Origin: Leuconostoc holzapfelii
Lineage (GTDB): Bacteria > Bacillota > Bacilli > Lactobacillales > Lactobacillaceae
Assembly (NCBI RefSeq): GCF_012396485.1
Contig: NZ_JAAXPO010000006.1
Location: 62,001-126,000, forward strand
Reading direction: 5' to 3'
DNA: 64,000 nt
Shown here piece by piece: positions 43,108 through 52,107 of this stretch. Below the pieces are notes generated by a model. The model saw nothing but the letters and a program-made list of their open reading frames with translations. It was not told the DNA's origin and did no database searches. A program made the translations under genes and the position numbers. Positions within the stretch are counted from its first letter, which is position 1. Each line of letters begins with the position of its first letter.

Positions 43108-45330
43108 ATGAACCGACCATCTGTGACGGCTTTTTTAGCCACCGCTGTGTTGTCAACAACCATGACCGTAACGCCACTCACCATCGTCCACGCTGATGAT
43201 ACGCCGACAGCTAGCCCCACTGCGCAAACCGAACCATCTGTCGATAGTTGGATGCCCGATAAGAATCTGCAAACCAGTGTACAAACCTTACTTGGGGCTG
43301 ATGTCCCCCTCACACAGGCAAATTTAGCCAAGCTCACCGTTATTGATTTAACTTACAGTGACGTGACGAATTTAAAGGGGTTGGAATTTGCTAAAAATTT
43401 GCAACAATTGGATCTCACCGGCAATGCGATTAGTGATATTTCACCGCTCAGCCAGTTAACCCAACTCACCAACTTAAGCCTTCGTCTCAATAAAGCCACG
43501 CAATTACCTGACTTACAGCAGCTGCAAAACGTCCCCATTCAGCAGCTCAATCTTGTTGGCGATGCCTACGGGAGTGCCCCAGCGCAACTCGCCGGCCTCG
43601 CCAACCTGACGCAATTGCAATCCCTCAAGCTTGTCAATTCAAAGCTCACAACATTCCCCCCCATTGCGCCAACTGCGCCACTCACCGCACTTGACTTATC
43701 AGGCAATAAGTTAACCGACATGACTGGGCTTGCAAATTTCAAAGGGTTGACGACGTTAAGCTTGGGTAGCAACTTGATTGCTGATTGGCGGCCTGTTGCC
43801 GGACTCACCCAACTGACCAACTTGACAGCTGGCAATAACCCCCAAACCAATATAGGTGTCCTCAAAACGCTCACGCAGTTGCAAAAGTTGAACCTCTCAC
43901 AACTGGGGATGACGAATCAAGACTTAAAACTTATCAGTGGGATGGGTCATTTGCAGAATTTAGCCATTGATTTTAATGGGAACATCAGCGATTTAACCCC
44001 AATCTCACAGCTTACCCAATTGACTAATCTGGACTTTAGTAAGGATGCTGTCAGTGACCTCACACCGTTACAACCACTCTCGCAACTCGCCAATCTCACC
44101 CTTTCTAACAATTTAGTGACTGACTTGACACCGTTGCGCCACTTGTCACAACTCGCTAGTTTAACCATTTTGAGAAATCAAGTTCGTGATCTCAGCCCAT
44201 TAAAAGATTTGCGTCAATTGACTGCCTTAAACGCGAAGTACCAGTTTATCACGCTGCCAAGCCTAGCACTGCCTCTTAATCAGCCATATCATGTCGCGCT
44301 AAATGCAACCGACATCGACGGCTCAACGATCCCACTAACCTACCAAAATGGGATCAACGCCACTGTTTCTGGCAATCAAGTGACGTATCCAGGCATTAGT
44401 GCTGCTGGGCAAACCAACTTTGCCTGGGACAATGCAACCAGCACACACAAACTCAGCACCCGATTTAGTGGCTCATTGGTCCAACCGGTAACTGTCATGC
44501 AAAACGTCCCCCAACCAGCACCAACTCAGACAAACACGGCTGATGAAACAGTAAAATTGTCTGTCATGAAGGGCGACAATCCAAATCTCACTTCAGTGGC
44601 CAGTAACTATATTTTGCAAAAGGCCACGCTGACAAAACATGCTGATGATTCTGGCATGTTGACTTTCACAGCAAACGTGCCCAAAGCATACGGTAAAGAT
44701 AGTATTCTGTTTAAAGATGCGACGCGCGTGTCTGCAGATGAAGTCGGTGATGCTGTCATTCTGACCTACCAGTTGCCGCTTTCGGCTACACAGTTAGCAC
44801 AAGATGCGATTTTAGAAGACATGCAAGTCGCGATTAACTTACCTGGCTTTGATTACAATCATGCTTACCAAGTCTATTTCAAGATTACACACACCACTGA
44901 TTTCGTTGCTAATCAGCCGACACCACCCCTGACTATCCCAACGGCACCAACCATCCTCAGCCACACCACAGCCACACCTGCACCGATTGCAGCGGTTGTT
45001 GCATCGACTGGGACACCCTTGGTCACACCTGCTGCATCTACGGCTACCGCATTGTCTACGACTTCTGAATCTGGTCAACAGGCAGCGCCAAATCGACCAA
45101 CTGCCACAACGGTGCCAGCAACACTTGCTCCCCCAGTAAACAATACAAAAATACCTGCCCAGCCTCATCAGGCAGCCTCAAAACCGACACAAGAACCCGC
45201 GTCATCGAAGTCCCAAAAATTACCCAATACGCCACATGCTGCGACACGTCAGACGACAAAAATTGCCGTTTTCGCAACATCATTGCTAGGTATTCTTGGT
45301 CTTTACGCCCTTCGATTCTTAAAAAAATAA
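43108..45330 (+). CDS. Leucine-rich repeat and NEAT domain cell wall protein (IlsA-like)
   Basis: The 740-residue protein has a signal peptide (about 1-30), an internalin-type leucine-rich repeat domain (about 60-390, 20-22-residue repeats such as LTQLTNLDFSKDAVSDLTPL), an Ig-like adjacent domain (about 395-470), one NEAT domain (about 485-600) with YNHAYQVYFKI carrying the YxxxY haem pair, a Pro/Thr/Ala-rich stalk, and a sorting signal KLPNTP followed by a hydrophobic helix and KK. Bacillus cereus IlsA combines NEAT and LRR to take iron from haem proteins and ferritin; here the order is reversed. LPNTP is a variant of LPxTG. Confidence 0.9.
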   Translation: MNRPSVTAFLATAVLSTTMTVTPLTIVHADDTPTASPTAQTEPSVDSWMPDKNLQTSVQTLLGADVPLTQANLAKLTVIDLTYSDVTNLKGLEFAKNLQQLDLTGNAISDISPLSQLTQLTNLSLRLNKATQLPDLQQLQNVPIQQLNLVGDAYGSAPAQLAGLANLTQLQSLKLVNSKLTTFPPIAPTAPLTALDLSGNKLTDMTGLANFKGLTTLSLGSNLIADWRPVAGLTQLTNLTAGNNPQTNIGVLKTLTQLQKLNLSQLGMTNQDLKLISGMGHLQNLAIDFNGNISDLTPISQLTQLTNLDFSKDAVSDLTPLQPLSQLANLTLSNNLVTDLTPLRHLSQLASLTILRNQVRDLSPLKDLRQLTALNAKYQFITLPSLALPLNQPYHVALNATDIDGSTIPLTYQNGINATVSGNQVTYPGISAAGQTNFAWDNATSTHKLSTRFSGSLVQPVTVMQNVPQPAPTQTNTADETVKLSVMKGDNPNLTSVASNYILQKATLTKHADDSGMLTFTANVPKAYGKDSILFKDATRVSADEVGDAVILTYQLPLSATQLAQDAILEDMQVAINLPGFDYNHAYQVYFKITHTTDFVANQPTPPLTIPTAPTILSHTTATPAPIAAVVASTGTPLVTPAASTATALSTTSESGQQAAPNRPTATTVPATLAPPVNNTKIPAQPHQAASKPTQEPASSKSQKLPNTPHAATRQTTKIAVFATSLLGILGLYALRFLKK

Positions 45331-45334
45331 CTCG

Positions 45335-45372
45335 AAAAACCCCAATGTGATTGATTCACATTGGGGTTTTTA
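45335..45372 (+). terminator. Intrinsic terminator of the LRR-NEAT gene
   Basis: A 15-bp stem (AAAACCCCAATGTGA with TCACATTGGGGTTTT) is followed by Ts, directly after the stop codon. Confidence 0.92.
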
Positions 45373-45373
45373 A

Positions 45374-45408
45374 CTAAAAACACGACACTGGATGTCAGTG
45401 TCGTGTTT
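45374..45408 (-). terminator. Intrinsic terminator of ackA
   Basis: The 13-bp stem AAACACGACACTG/CAGTGTCGTGTTT with a 5-base loop is followed by Ts on the minus strand, at the end of ackA. Confidence 0.9.
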
Positions 45409-45416
45409 GAATACAA

Positions 45417-46664
45417 TTAACGGAGTGCTTCGACGTCGCGTGCAATCATCAATTCTTCGTTGGTTGGAATCAACAAACCAGTCACTGATGAATCGGCTGT
45501 TGTCAAAACAGCTTCTTTGCCACGCACGTTATTTGCTTCGGCATCTAATTTGACACCAGCGAATGCCAAAGCCTCTAACACCTTGGCACGCGTTACGGCA
45601 TCGTTTTCACCGATTCCGGCAGTAAAGATCACCGCATCAACACGGCCAAGTTCAGCAAAGTATTGCCCTGCGTAACGAATGACACGATCATAGAACATAT
45701 TAAGCGCCAACTTCGCGTGTGTGTTCGTTTCTTGGACTTCTTCTAAATCACGCATGTCATTTGAAATCGTTGAAATGCCGAGCAAACCAGACTTCTTGTT
45801 CAAGATCTCTAGCATTTCTTCGTTAGACAAGCCTTCGCGTTCTTGGATGTAGTAAATCAATGATGGATCAACATCACCTGAACGTGTGGCCATTGTCAAA
45901 CCAGCCAATGGTGTGAAGCCCATTGATGTATCATATGACTTACCGTTCTTCACCGCAGTGATTGAGGCGCCGGCACCCAAATGGAATGAGATGGCATTGA
46001 ATTGATCCAAAGGAATGCCCATCTTTTCGGCTGCACGCTCTGTTACGTAGCGATGTGATGTCCCGTGGGCACCATACTTACGCGCACCATAGCGGGCATA
46101 ATATTCGTACGGAATGCTGTAAAGATAGTTCTGTTCAGGCATTGTTTGGTGGAATGATGTGTCAAATACGGCAACTGACAAGGCATCAGGCAACAACTTT
46201 TGGAAGGCGCGAATACCCATGGCGTTGGCTGGGTTGTGCAATGGGGCGTAATCAGCCAAACGATCAATCTTAGACAAAACTTCATCGTCAACCACAACTG
46301 AATGGTTAAACCATTCACCACCAGCAACCACACGATGCCCAACACCTGTGATTTCATTAAAGTCTTTCACGATGCCAAGATCAGTCAACTTTTGCAATAG
46401 GACATCGATTGCTTGATCGTGATCCTTAATAGCTAATTCGTGTTCAAACTTCTTGCCGCCATTTTTAGTGAGGGTGATGTGCCCTTCTTCGGCACCAATC
46501 AAACGCTTTGGTTCAATATCTTGACCATATTTGATTGACATTTCAGCATTATCTGAACCAATACGTTCGATAATACCTTGCATCAATACCTTTTCTTCAG
46601 GCATTTCTAACAATTGGAATTTGAGTGATGAGCTACCGGCGTTAACCGCCATTACTTTTGACAT
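45417..46664 (-). CDS. ackA: Acetate kinase
   Basis: The 415-residue protein has the signatures VMAVNAGSSSLKFQ (start), SVAVFDTSFHQTMP (phosphate site), SFHLGAGASITAVKNG and MGFTPLAGLTMATRSGDVDPS. It makes ATP from acetyl phosphate produced by phosphoketolase, the main energy step of heterofermenters. It is slightly longer than the usual 396-400 residues, with no obvious insertion in the motifs. It is a single-gene unit with its own terminator; the 154-base upstream gap is shared with a divergent amidase. Confidence 0.97.
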   Translation of the reverse strand: MSKVMAVNAGSSSLKFQLLEMPEEKVLMQGIIERIGSDNAEMSIKYGQDIEPKRLIGAEEGHITLTKNGGKKFEHELAIKDHDQAIDVLLQKLTDLGIVKDFNEITGVGHRVVAGGEWFNHSVVVDDEVLSKIDRLADYAPLHNPANAMGIRAFQKLLPDALSVAVFDTSFHQTMPEQNYLYSIPYEYYARYGARKYGAHGTSHRYVTERAAEKMGIPLDQFNAISFHLGAGASITAVKNGKSYDTSMGFTPLAGLTMATRSGDVDPSLIYYIQEREGLSNEEMLEILNKKSGLLGISTISNDMRDLEEVQETNTHAKLALNMFYDRVIRYAGQYFAELGRVDAVIFTAGIGENDAVTRAKVLEALAFAGVKLDAEANNVRGKEAVLTTADSSVTGLLIPTNEELMIARDVEALR

Positions 46665-46818
46665 CGTGTCTACCTTTTAACCTTTAAATGTATTCATAAC
46701 AAACGTTGTTATGTCATAATTCAATTGTAACATTTTTTGTAGGTAAAGGGCACGTTGATATGGCGCGAAATATGTTACAATATTTATACATGAGAACAAT
46801 CACTTGAGTAGGTAAATT

Positions 46819-47721
46819 ATGATAAAAAAATGGTTATTAAGCAATCTTATCGGCGTTATTATCACCGTCTTTGTCTTAATCACAACATTTGGCTTAGTTT
46901 ACTCACTTGCTAATAAAAATCAAATCTCAACAGGTCCTGACAATGTTCAATTTCGTTCGGGCCCAGGCCTAGAATATCATTCACTGGCGACCTTGAAGCG
47001 TGGTACGGATTTAATCATTATGAAAGACGATCATGGCTGGTATCAAGTGCGTCGCGGTGATAATGAGAAAGTTGGCTGGGTGGCGAGTTGGGTGGCTGAA
47101 TCACGTACCCTACGCCATGCAACCATCATGAGTGAAGCCACGATTGTCCTAGATCCTGGACATGGTGGTGATCCAGATAAACGCTACAATGGTCTGGCTG
47201 GTGATAATGGCTCATCGTCAGCCGATGGGAAGTATCATGAAAAAACCTACACCTTACGCACCGCGCGCCAAGTGCGTGCCACACTTGCACCAACAGGGGC
47301 ACGCATTCTAATGACTCGTGATGCCGATGTCTTGGTGCCGTTGCTTGATATTCCAAAATTAGCCACCAAGTACCAAGCCCATGCCCAGATTTCATTCCAT
47401 TTTGATCATGATGGCGATTCTGATAGTGCCACATCGGCATCAGGTATCACACAGTATTATTATCACGACAGTGGCCATGGCCTAGCAAGTGCGATGCACA
47501 ATGCCCTGAACAGCTTACCTTTAACTAACCGCGGCATGGATACTGCGCAATATGTCGTGTTAGACCACGCAACGCAACCTGCAACGTTGCTTGAATTGGG
47601 TTACATTAACAACCCATCCGACTTCAAATACATTCGATCCACGCAGTATCAAAAACAAATTGCCACTGCCATTACGAAAGGTCTGACAACCTATTTCACC
47701 GATGAAGCAGGAAAAAAATAA
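46819..47721 (+). CDS. N-acetylmuramoyl-L-alanine amidase with SH3b domain
   Basis: The 300-residue protein has an N-terminal membrane segment (about 8-30), a bacterial SH3-like domain (about 35-95, VQFRSGPGLEYHSLATLKRGT, GWVASWV) and an Amidase_3 catalytic domain (about 105-290). Zinc ligands are in VLDPGHGGDP, YHEKTYT and ISFHFDHD; the catalytic Glu is in LLELGYINN. It cleaves the amide bond between muramic acid and the peptide stem in cell separation. An extended -10 TGTTACAAT precedes it (46773-46781). A terminator follows. Confidence 0.93.
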   Translation: MIKKWLLSNLIGVIITVFVLITTFGLVYSLANKNQISTGPDNVQFRSGPGLEYHSLATLKRGTDLIIMKDDHGWYQVRRGDNEKVGWVASWVAESRTLRHATIMSEATIVLDPGHGGDPDKRYNGLAGDNGSSSADGKYHEKTYTLRTARQVRATLAPTGARILMTRDADVLVPLLDIPKLATKYQAHAQISFHFDHDGDSDSATSASGITQYYYHDSGHGLASAMHNALNSLPLTNRGMDTAQYVVLDHATQPATLLELGYINNPSDFKYIRSTQYQKQIATAITKGLTTYFTDEAGKK

Positions 47722-47765
47722 CAAAAATGCTATTGTCAATATTTTGCGACTTGTCGTTTAAAACA

Positions 47766-47790
47766 GTGCATCGTTAGATGCGCTTTTTTA
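47766..47790 (+). terminator. Intrinsic terminator of the amidase gene
   Basis: GTGCATC/GATGCGC with loop GTTA (one G-U pair) is followed by TTTTTT, 45 bases after the amidase stop codon. Confidence 0.75.
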
Positions 47791-47884
47791 CTACCAAATG
47801 TGCTTTTTTGAACGCTTTTTCGGTTATTTTTTGGTACAATAGCCACTATTGTTTTGACATTTAAAATTGGGAGAAACCGCAATA

Positions 47885-48583
47885 ATGAACAAAATATTCA
47901 CTTACATCAAAGATGTCGGCATTTACTTCATTGGTACTTTGGCCGTCCTTACCCTTGCTCAAGCTGTCGCTCAACAACAGGCTTATATTTATTTTGCCAT
48001 CATGGCCCTTTGGTTTTTTGTACTCCTCTATCTCGGATTACGTCAAAACCGCCTACTTTTACGTCATGACTGGCAAGTCTTGAAACGTAAAAAATTAAAA
48101 AATAGTTTGCTAATCATCGGATTTTTTATATTATTAGAAGTGCTGATTAATCTTTTGAATCCATTTTTTAACCAATTTGTTTCAGCAAAACCGAAATACC
48201 CAACCTACGATTTCCCTATTAATACCTGGCTGGGTATTATCATGTCGTTAGTTACCGGACTCATGAACATTGGCATTGCCGTTTTTGAAGAATTATCTTA
48301 TCGTCACGACTTGTTTTATCGTTACAAGTCAGAACCTCGAATGATTGTCCTGTCACTATTAGTTTTGTCAAGTTTACTCTTTGGTTTCAGCCATTTTTAT
48401 AATTTCAACGGCAGTCTATTAGGCACCTTATTATACGCGGTAGCCGGCCTTTTCTTTGGTTGCATCTATCTTGTCACAGAAAACATTTGGATCCCAATTT
48501 TAGTCCACGTACTCTTCAACAGTGTGTCGTTGATTTCAGCTATTTTTCTCTTATTGTTTAAAATCATTGGTATCGATTCATAA
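47885..48583 (+). CDS. CPBP family intramembrane glutamic protease
   Basis: The 232-residue membrane protein has about six helices and the three CPBP/Abi motifs: EELSYRHDLFYR (EExxxR), FGFSHF (FxxxH) and HVLFNS. These enzymes process membrane proteins; in lactic acid bacteria they include bacteriocin-immunity proteins, but no bacteriocin gene is seen nearby. The frame opens at a TTG (47867), but the ATG at 47885 follows GGGAGA. An extended -10 TGGTACAAT lies upstream (47832-47840). It is a single-gene unit with a shared terminator. Confidence 0.9.
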   Translation: MNKIFTYIKDVGIYFIGTLAVLTLAQAVAQQQAYIYFAIMALWFFVLLYLGLRQNRLLLRHDWQVLKRKKLKNSLLIIGFFILLEVLINLLNPFFNQFVSAKPKYPTYDFPINTWLGIIMSLVTGLMNIGIAVFEELSYRHDLFYRYKSEPRMIVLSLLVLSSLLFGFSHFYNFNGSLLGTLLYAVAGLFFGCIYLVTENIWIPILVHVLFNSVSLISAIFLLLFKIIGIDS

Positions 48584-48617
48584 AAAAGCCTTGCTTGGAT
48601 CCAAGCAAGGCTTTTTA
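48582..48617. terminator. Bidirectional terminator between the CPBP and cyclo-ligase genes
   Basis: A perfect palindrome of AAAAAGCCTTGCTTGG and its complement around GGATCC, between convergent stop codons. Confidence 0.92.
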
Positions 48618-49148
48618 AAAACCAGTCAATACTTGTTCGACCAATTGATCATGGGGTTCAATCGGCAATGTTGCCAACAGCTGCGGCTGCAATGCTAACG
48701 CCACAGTGTGTCCTTGATAATTTGACAAGAAGCGGTCATAATAACCAGCGCCAAAGCCCAGTCGCCGCCCTGACAGCGTATAGGCTAACCCCGGTACGAT
48801 CACTAAATCAATCTGTTTGGGTGGAAATGCCTCATCATGCAGCGGCTCTTGAATATTTAACGCACCCGTAGCAAATTCCGTCTGCGGCGAAATAGCAACA
48901 AAACGCATTTGTTTCGCCACAATTTTGGGCACCACAACTTGCTTCCCGCTCGCCCAAGCAGCTGCAATGATTGGTGTCGTGTTCAGTTCCATCGGCGTAC
49001 TGAGAACGACGGCAACCACCTCAGCATCAGCCCATTGCGTCGTCGCAAATAAATGCTGTCTTAGTGCTAACTCGTCCGCTTCTCGATCTGGACCAACATA
49101 AGCTTGCAATCGCTGTTTTTGTATTTGTCTTAATTCCGTTTTTTTCAT
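48615..49148 (-). CDS. 5-formyltetrahydrofolate cyclo-ligase
   Basis: The 177-residue protein has the family motifs ELNTTPII, VVPGLAYTLSGRRLGFGAGYYDRFL (substrate and ATP site) and a C-terminal EPHDQLVEQ. It returns 5-formyl-THF, formed as a side product by GlyA, to 5,10-methenyl-THF with ATP. The frame opens with a TTG at 49160, but GGGGA lies across it and the ATG at 49148 follows with suitable spacing. It lies 43 bases downstream of glyA, a fitting partner in folate metabolism; a terminator hairpin stands between, so read-through may be partial. Confidence 0.92.
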   Translation of the reverse strand: MKKTELRQIQKQRLQAYVGPDREADELALRQHLFATTQWADAEVVAVVLSTPMELNTTPIIAAAWASGKQVVVPKIVAKQMRFVAISPQTEFATGALNIQEPLHDEAFPPKQIDLVIVPGLAYTLSGRRLGFGAGYYDRFLSNYQGHTVALALQPQLLATLPIEPHDQLVEQVLTGF

Positions 49149-49162
49149 GCGTTTCCCCAAAT

Positions 49163-49187
49163 AAAAAAGCCGGCCGTAGCCGACTTG
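49163..49187 (-). terminator. Intrinsic terminator after glyA
   Basis: AAGTCGGC/GCCGGCTT with loop TACG (one G-U pair) is followed by TTTT on the minus strand, 3 bases after the glyA stop. Confidence 0.8.
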
Positions 49188-49190
49188 CCA

Positions 49191-50423
49191 TTATTCAAAT
49201 AAGTGTGTCATGGCCAATATTTCGGCTTCTTTTTTCACTTCTTTTAGGACCTTTGGATCGTCAAAATTGTGAATTGCTGTCACAATTAATTCAGCAACAC
49301 GACGGGCGTCATCTTCCTTGAAGCCGCGAGTTGTCATCGCTGGTGTCCCGATACGAATACCAGATGTAATGAATGGGCTCAGCGTTTCGTTAGGCAAAGC
49401 TTCCTTGTTCGTTGTGATTGACACAGTATCCAACAATTCTTGAGTTTGCTTACCGTTCAACCCAGTCTTTGTCAAATCAAGGTTGAACAAGTGGTTATCT
49501 GTCCCACCGGCAACCACGCGGATGTCTTCTGTATTTGAGAACACTTCAGCCATCGCTTGGGCATTTTTAATAATTTGGGCAGCATATGTCTTAAATTCAG
49601 GTTGCAATGCTTCACCAAATGCAATCGCCTTACCCGCAATCACGTGTTCCAATGGGCCACCTTGTGAGCCAGGGAAAATCGCAGAATTCAATTGCTTGGC
49701 ATACTTTTCTTGTGACAAGATCACCCCACCACGTGGGCCACGCAAAGTCTTGTGCGTTGTTGATGTGACCACATCTGCAATGCCAACTGGGTTTGGATGT
49801 AAGCCAGCAGCGACAAGACCTGCGATGTGCGCCATGTCAACCATCAAGTAGGCACCAACTTCATCCGCAATGGCACGGAACTTGTCAAAATCAATCGTGC
49901 GTGAATAAGCTGAGGCACCGGCAACAATTAATTGTGGTTGCACTTCACGTGCTTGTTGCGCAATGGCTTCATAATCTAATTGTTCTGTCTCAGGATTCAA
50001 ACCATAAGTAAATGATTCATACATCTTACCTGAAAATGACACTTTGGCACCGTGTGTCAAATGACCACCAGCATCTAAGTCCATCCCAAGAATCTTGTCC
50101 CCTGGCTTCAAGAAAGCCATGTATGCGGCAGCATTGGCTTGTGAACCAGAGTGTGGTTGGACGTTTGCATATTCGGCACCAAAGAGCGCCTTCAAGCGAT
50201 CAATCGCGAGTTGTTCAACAACATCGACATATTCTGTACCACCGTAATAACGCTTGTAGGGATAACCCTCAGCATACTTGTTGGTTAACACAGAACCTTG
50301 AGCTGCTCGGACACCTTTTGAGGCAAAGTTTTCCGAAGCAATCAATTCGATCGTACGATTTTGGCGGGCACCTTCTTGTTGAATAGCACTCCACACTTCA
50401 GGGTCGCGTTCTTTAAATGACAT
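49191..50423 (-). CDS. glyA: Serine hydroxymethyltransferase
   Basis: The 410-residue PLP enzyme has the lysine signature [17 protein letters not shown], the GSQANAAAY cofactor loop and the start [17 protein letters not shown]. It converts serine and THF to glycine and methylene-THF, supplying one-carbon units. Length is typical. The ATG follows AGGAG. It is followed by 5-formyl-THF cyclo-ligase. The 113-base gap upstream, after thrC, has a TATAAT (minus strand, near 50456-50461) and no riboswitch. Confidence 0.97.
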   Translation of the reverse strand: MSFKERDPEVWSAIQQEGARQNRTIELIASENFASKGVRAAQGSVLTNKYAEGYPYKRYYGGTEYVDVVEQLAIDRLKALFGAEYANVQPHSGSQANAAAYMAFLKPGDKILGMDLDAGGHLTHGAKVSFSGKMYESFTYGLNPETEQLDYEAIAQQAREVQPQLIVAGASAYSRTIDFDKFRAIADEVGAYLMVDMAHIAGLVAAGLHPNPVGIADVVTSTTHKTLRGPRGGVILSQEKYAKQLNSAIFPGSQGGPLEHVIAGKAIAFGEALQPEFKTYAAQIIKNAQAMAEVFSNTEDIRVVAGGTDNHLFNLDLTKTGLNGKQTQELLDTVSITTNKEALPNETLSPFITSGIRIGTPAMTTRGFKEDDARRVAELIVTAIHNFDDPKVLKEVKKEAEILAMTHLFE

Positions 50424-50536
50424 GATGTTCTCCTAATACGTTGATGACTTAATTATACCGTATTTAAACATTTTTTTCTTTCTAATTATCCGTATAGTAA
50501 CGAATTATTTTTACATTTATATCAAATTGTTCGGTT

Positions 50537-52000
50537 TTATAATATTTCCTGACGGAAAGTTTGGGCCATCATTTGTGGCGCAATCACTTGTTTATGCCGC
50601 AAGGGTTGTTCAAATAATGTTGCTACGGACTTTGGAATGGCTGTCCCACTATACTGGGACAATGCTGCCAGACCCACTTGTCCAGCCAGTGCTTCCCCTT
50701 GCAAAGCCGCCAGAACAGTTTCCGTAAATTTATATGGACTCGCCGTGGCTGCAATCAGTGTTGGCCCCGTCGGCGCCTGTTGCGTTAACACAGCGCGTCC
50801 AACAGCTGTGTGTGGATCAATCAAATACTGCGTCTCAGCAAAAACGGCTCGAATCGTTTGGGTCACCTGCGCTTGTGTCGCAAACCCCGATACAAATTGC
50901 TGCAATGCTTGTCGCGTTTGTGCGGTCAGGTCATAATACCCGCGTTCGGCCAATGCTTGCATATAACCTTTCACTTCCGTTGTGTTCCGGCCACTGGCAA
51001 AATATAACAGACGTTCAAGATTGCTGGAAACTAAAATATCCATGGCTGGTGCATTTGTCACTTTAAAGTCACGCCGGCGATCGTAGCGGCCGTTATTAAA
51101 AAAGTCACAGAGCACATTATTTTCGTTGGCTGCTACAATAAATTGCCGAACCGGTAAGCCAATTTGGCTCGCGTAAAAAGCGGCCAGCACATTCCCAAAA
51201 TTACCAGTTGGTACCGCGATGTTAACCGGCTCACCAGCTGCAATGCGGCCTTGTTGAACCAACTTTGCATAGGCATGGATGTAGTAAACAATCTGTGGCA
51301 CAAGACGGCCGATGTTAATTGAATTTGCCGAAGAAAAGCGCTTATTTTTTTCATGTAACTCAGCAACTAGGTTTCTTTGCGCCAACAGTGATTTGACTGC
51401 TTGTTGGGCATCATCAAAATTGCCTGTAATCGCAATCACATGCGCATTACTCGCAGGTTCTGATTGCATTTGTTGGCGTTGCAGCGCACTGACCCCGACT
51501 TCGGGATAGAAAACAACGATTTCTGTTTGTGGGACATCCCCAAATCCCCGCATCGCAGCGGTCCCAGTATCTCCCGATGTTGCGGTTAAAATCACCATCG
51601 TATCGGTCATCGCTTGAATTTTTGCAGCTGTGGTCATCAAATGCGGCAATGCTTGTAACGCGACATCTTTAAATGCCAAGGTTGGCCCATGAAATAATTC
51701 CATATAAGTAAGATTGGCTTCTTGATGATACGTCACAATTGACGTATCATCCCATTGCTGACCGTAGGCCTTGGTCACAATATGATCAATTTCAGACACG
51801 CTAAAATCATCAAAAAAGCCATCAAAAATTTGCGTCGCAATTTCTTGATAAGTTTGATTTTTTAATTTTTCCCAATCCAACGCCAAATTGGGCCATTCCG
51901 CTGGGACATAAAGACCACCATCTGGCGCAATACCATTTAAAATTGCCTCACTGGCCGTCACTGCGGGTGCTTCACCACGCGTTGAAACATATTTTAGCAT
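50537..52000 (-). CDS. thrC: Threonine synthase
   Basis: The 487-residue PLP enzyme has the lysine motif HGPTLAFKDVALQ and TATSGDTGTAAMRGF for the cofactor phosphate. The long form with an N-terminal domain (KYVSTRGEAPAVTASEAI) matches the type found in yeast and many bacteria. It turns phosphohomoserine into threonine. It is transcribed divergently from hom-thrB-aspartate kinase across a 107-base gap, so the whole pathway sits together. The ATG follows AAAGGAAAG. Confidence 0.96.
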   Translation of the reverse strand: MLKYVSTRGEAPAVTASEAILNGIAPDGGLYVPAEWPNLALDWEKLKNQTYQEIATQIFDGFFDDFSVSEIDHIVTKAYGQQWDDTSIVTYHQEANLTYMELFHGPTLAFKDVALQALPHLMTTAAKIQAMTDTMVILTATSGDTGTAAMRGFGDVPQTEIVVFYPEVGVSALQRQQMQSEPASNAHVIAITGNFDDAQQAVKSLLAQRNLVAELHEKNKRFSSANSINIGRLVPQIVYYIHAYAKLVQQGRIAAGEPVNIAVPTGNFGNVLAAFYASQIGLPVRQFIVAANENNVLCDFFNNGRYDRRRDFKVTNAPAMDILVSSNLERLLYFASGRNTTEVKGYMQALAERGYYDLTAQTRQALQQFVSGFATQAQVTQTIRAVFAETQYLIDPHTAVGRAVLTQQAPTGPTLIAATASPYKFTETVLAALQGEALAGQVGLAALSQYSGTAIPKSVATLFEQPLRHKQVIAPQMMAQTFRQEIL

Positions 52001-52034
52001 GCAATCTTTCCTTTAATTTGAATAATTTAGTTTG

Positions 52035-52062
52035 ATTATAACAAAAAACTACTAATTTCCAA
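52035..52062 (-). promoter_or_regulatory. Promoter of thrC
   Basis: On the minus strand TTGGAA (52062-52057), 16 bases, TATAAT (52040-52035). The divergent hom promoter is not obvious. The gap is too short for a T-box. Confidence 0.65.
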
Positions 52063-52107
52063 ATAAAAATGATAAACTTGTCATAATAATGAACAAAGGA
52101 TGACTTT

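Noticed and set aside
47885-48583. CPBP protease as a bacteriocin immunity gene
   Set aside because: No bacteriocin precursor or export genes lie nearby; a general protease role is as likely.
52001-52107. T-box leader for the threonine genes
   Set aside because: The divergent gap is 107 bases, too short for a T-box, and no specifier or T-box bulge motif is seen.
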